A DNA stretch of 64,000 nt, from positions 8,499,859-8,563,858 of the forward strand of contig CM063287.1 of NCBI GenBank assembly GCA_032173965.1, in the 5' to 3' direction. This stretch comes from Sitta carolinensis (lineage: Eukaryota > Chordata > Aves > Passeriformes > Sittidae). The notes under the pieces were generated by a model. It saw nothing but the letters and a program-made list of their open reading frames with translations, did no database searches and was not told the DNA's origin. The translations under genes were made by a program, and so were the position numbers. Shown here one piece after another: positions 62,040 to 64,000 of this stretch (positions are counted from its first letter, which is position 1; each line of letters starts with the position of its first letter).

Positions 62040-64000
62040 GTATTTGTGAATGTCCTTGTAAAACATCACGATGGTGTTTTCTGTCTGCTCTTTTGGAAAA
62101 CAGAATCCTTGGTAAAATATGTATACATCTTGTTATTTTTAGCACCGTGGGTTTAACCCTGTTGAAACCTTTAGGATTACTTTGTAGTTTTAGCACTGGC
62201 TTAATTTTCTTTATATGTAGTCGTTGTGTGAAATATCCCGATAATAGGTCTTGAGATCAAGACACGACCAGTGGGAGTGACGGGAAAGTTTATGTTAAAA
62301 AAGACACAACAAAGTAAAACTACAGGGAGGATTCTAAGGGTGGAACTGTTATATTTGCCTTCTGAAAGAGAATCAACACTAATAACTTCTTGCAGGGCAT
62401 TTAATAGCTGTCAGGTAATCATGTTATGGTGTTTTCAGCTTCACTTCTAATGTGTAAACATACTTGCTCTTCCACTGCTAACCAACAATTTGAATAAATT
62501 TTATTCCAGTGAGTAAGCATTATTAAATATATTTTTTTAAAAAAAATAGCTGTTTATTAGTTATATGTATGACATTTTCTGTTACCTTAGGTTAATAAGA
62601 GAAACTCTGGTTAAAATAAAAAATACTTATAATTTTGATTATCTGATAGAAATTACAAATTGGAAATAAAATTCTGTAGAATGCTAACAGATAGGAGAGG
62701 TTCCTTTGCAAAAAATTTTAAAAGTCTGAGTTGTACATAATCTGAGAGACAAAATGCTATCATGTATGATATACAGAAGCAAAATGGACTGAATTTTGCC
62801 TTCTGTGAAAAGAAGTCTCGTAAATATGTGTGTTTGCAGTAAACAAAAAAATAAGTGCTCATATTCTGTAACAAAGGCACCCAAGTAGGGTTTTTGTTCT
62901 CATACGTAACAAAAAATAATCAATTCTGTGCTTACTTTGCCTAGAATTATAGAGATAGCCAGTTGTTAGTGCTTCTGATCCTTGACCTGCAATAACATTT
63001 ATTGATAGTGGGGATTTTTGATAGGTCTATTAGTATATAGATAAGAGTGATTACTTTCATCATCCTGCCTAGTCTAGTTTGGGTTTTTTTCAGATTTAAA
63101 GTCTTTTGGAAGCTCTCATCATAGTGGTATTTGACATTCCTCCCTAGATTGCTAGGGTTTTACCATGAAGACAGTGCTTTAGGTTGTCTCAAATTCGTTG
63201 TAATTCAAAATTAGTGTTTTGAATTCATTCCTATTTTGCAGTTGTGAACCAATACATGTGAGTGAAGGAATCCTGTGTAAAGTCATTGACCTCTGAATTT
63301 CTGGTTTTGACTTAAGGTCCAGGTCTAAAACTTTGTAACAGCAAAGAGATTCTCACAGCCTATTGCTAGTGAGATTTTTTTTATGTGAACAGAGGGACTC
63401 TACCTATCCAGTGTACAGTGACCAGAGGTCTCTTCTTGGTAGAGTTGCAGAATTATTGTACTTAGCAGTGCTCTGCAGTGTCAGATTTAGTTCAGCCAAC
63501 GAAAGTACAAAGCACCTCCTGTGGGAGTCAGTGTGAGCTCCTAGTTACACACTGATGATGGAAAGACTTGCACCCTCCTGAGATACCTGGAGGGCTTTTT
63601 ACTCAGTTCCTGATAGAACATTTGGTAGTGTGCTTAATTAGTAAAATTACTATTGCTAGAAAAATGTTTTTCAGGTTATTCTCTTCTTACATGTGCTGTC
63701 ACTGGAATGATTATTTTTTCCAAGTCTCTGCTATCTGGTAGCATAATGGCATCTTAGTAGTTTCAGTATGTTCAGAATGGTAAAATTCTTGTCCGTTTTG
63801 TTTACAGCAAAATACTTATTCCAAATTGCACCAGCCTTTTTTCATGATACAAAACTACTTGCTTTTAGAGAAAATAGATAGAGACAGTTTATCTGTGAGA
63901 TCATCTCACACTTCTTTTGAGGGGTAACTTACTAATTTCTGTGCTTGTTCGTAATTGACCGGAAACTTAAGACGTTGTAGTGTTGTTGTATCCTAAAATA

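Larger units (their letters stand above)
49541..64000 (+). other. BMPR1A: Putative first intron of BMPR1A
   Basis: AT-rich, repeat-poor sequence to the end of the window with no recognisable coding exon. BMPR1A coding exons, starting with the signal peptide, would lie beyond 64,000, consistent with the very long first intron in human. Contents are a CR1 fragment (57460-57960), T-rich tracts (56410-56428, 59824-59878) and two weak candidate non-coding exons (58451-58500, 61989-62039). A GC-richer stretch at 58,900-59,180 is unexplained. Confidence 0.6.

Overview
This is vertebrate nuclear DNA, almost certainly from a bird. The host is AT-rich with long introns. Its recognisable interspersed repeats are CR1 LINE fragments with bird-type 3' ends, and two linked genes occur in the conserved amniote order. 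No prokaryotic, viral or CRISPR features were seen. Identifications rest on reading exons, splice sites and reading-frame phase by eye and comparing them with remembered human LDB3 sequence. No database search was run.

Positions 1 to about 36,400 hold the 3' half of LDB3 (ZASP/Cypher/Oracle), a PDZ-LIM protein of the muscle Z-disc, on the + strand. The PDZ and ZM-motif exons lie upstream of the window. The window opens with the alternative terminal exon of the short, LIM-less isoform (395-491, stop at 489). It is followed by linker exons that all enter with one base completing a split codon (15257-15419, 23638-23765) and by up to four frame-neutral cassette exons (10498-10533, 11891-12088, 17027-17134, 20928-20975). 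Then come the linker/LIM1 exon (29124-29424), the exons for the three LIM domains (30612-30792, 32988-33108, 34436-34551) and the final coding exon with the stop (35703-35792). The long form therefore ends in three LIM domains, while the short form stops after the 395 exon.

From about 36.4 to 48.7 kb no coding gene could be supported. The interval holds a small orphan CpG island near 38.2-38.6 kb, simple repeats and old repeat fragments. A large CpG island (about 48.7-50.06 kb) contains an inverted CCAAT box, GC boxes and a strong splice donor at 49541. By synteny (LDB3 followed by BMPR1A in the same orientation in human) this is read as the promoter and non-coding first exon of BMPR1A, the type IA BMP receptor. 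The rest of the window, to 64,000, would be its first intron, with a decayed CR1 copy at about 57.5 kb and two weak candidate non-coding exons.

The most notable observation is an apparent one-base frameshift in the LDB3 exon at 15257-15419, at a CCCCCGGGGG run. It is most likely a sequence error, but as written it would disrupt every long isoform that includes the exon. Also notable is the run of symmetric phase-2 linker exons, some of which may be unannotated alternative exons. No undescribed biological system was found.
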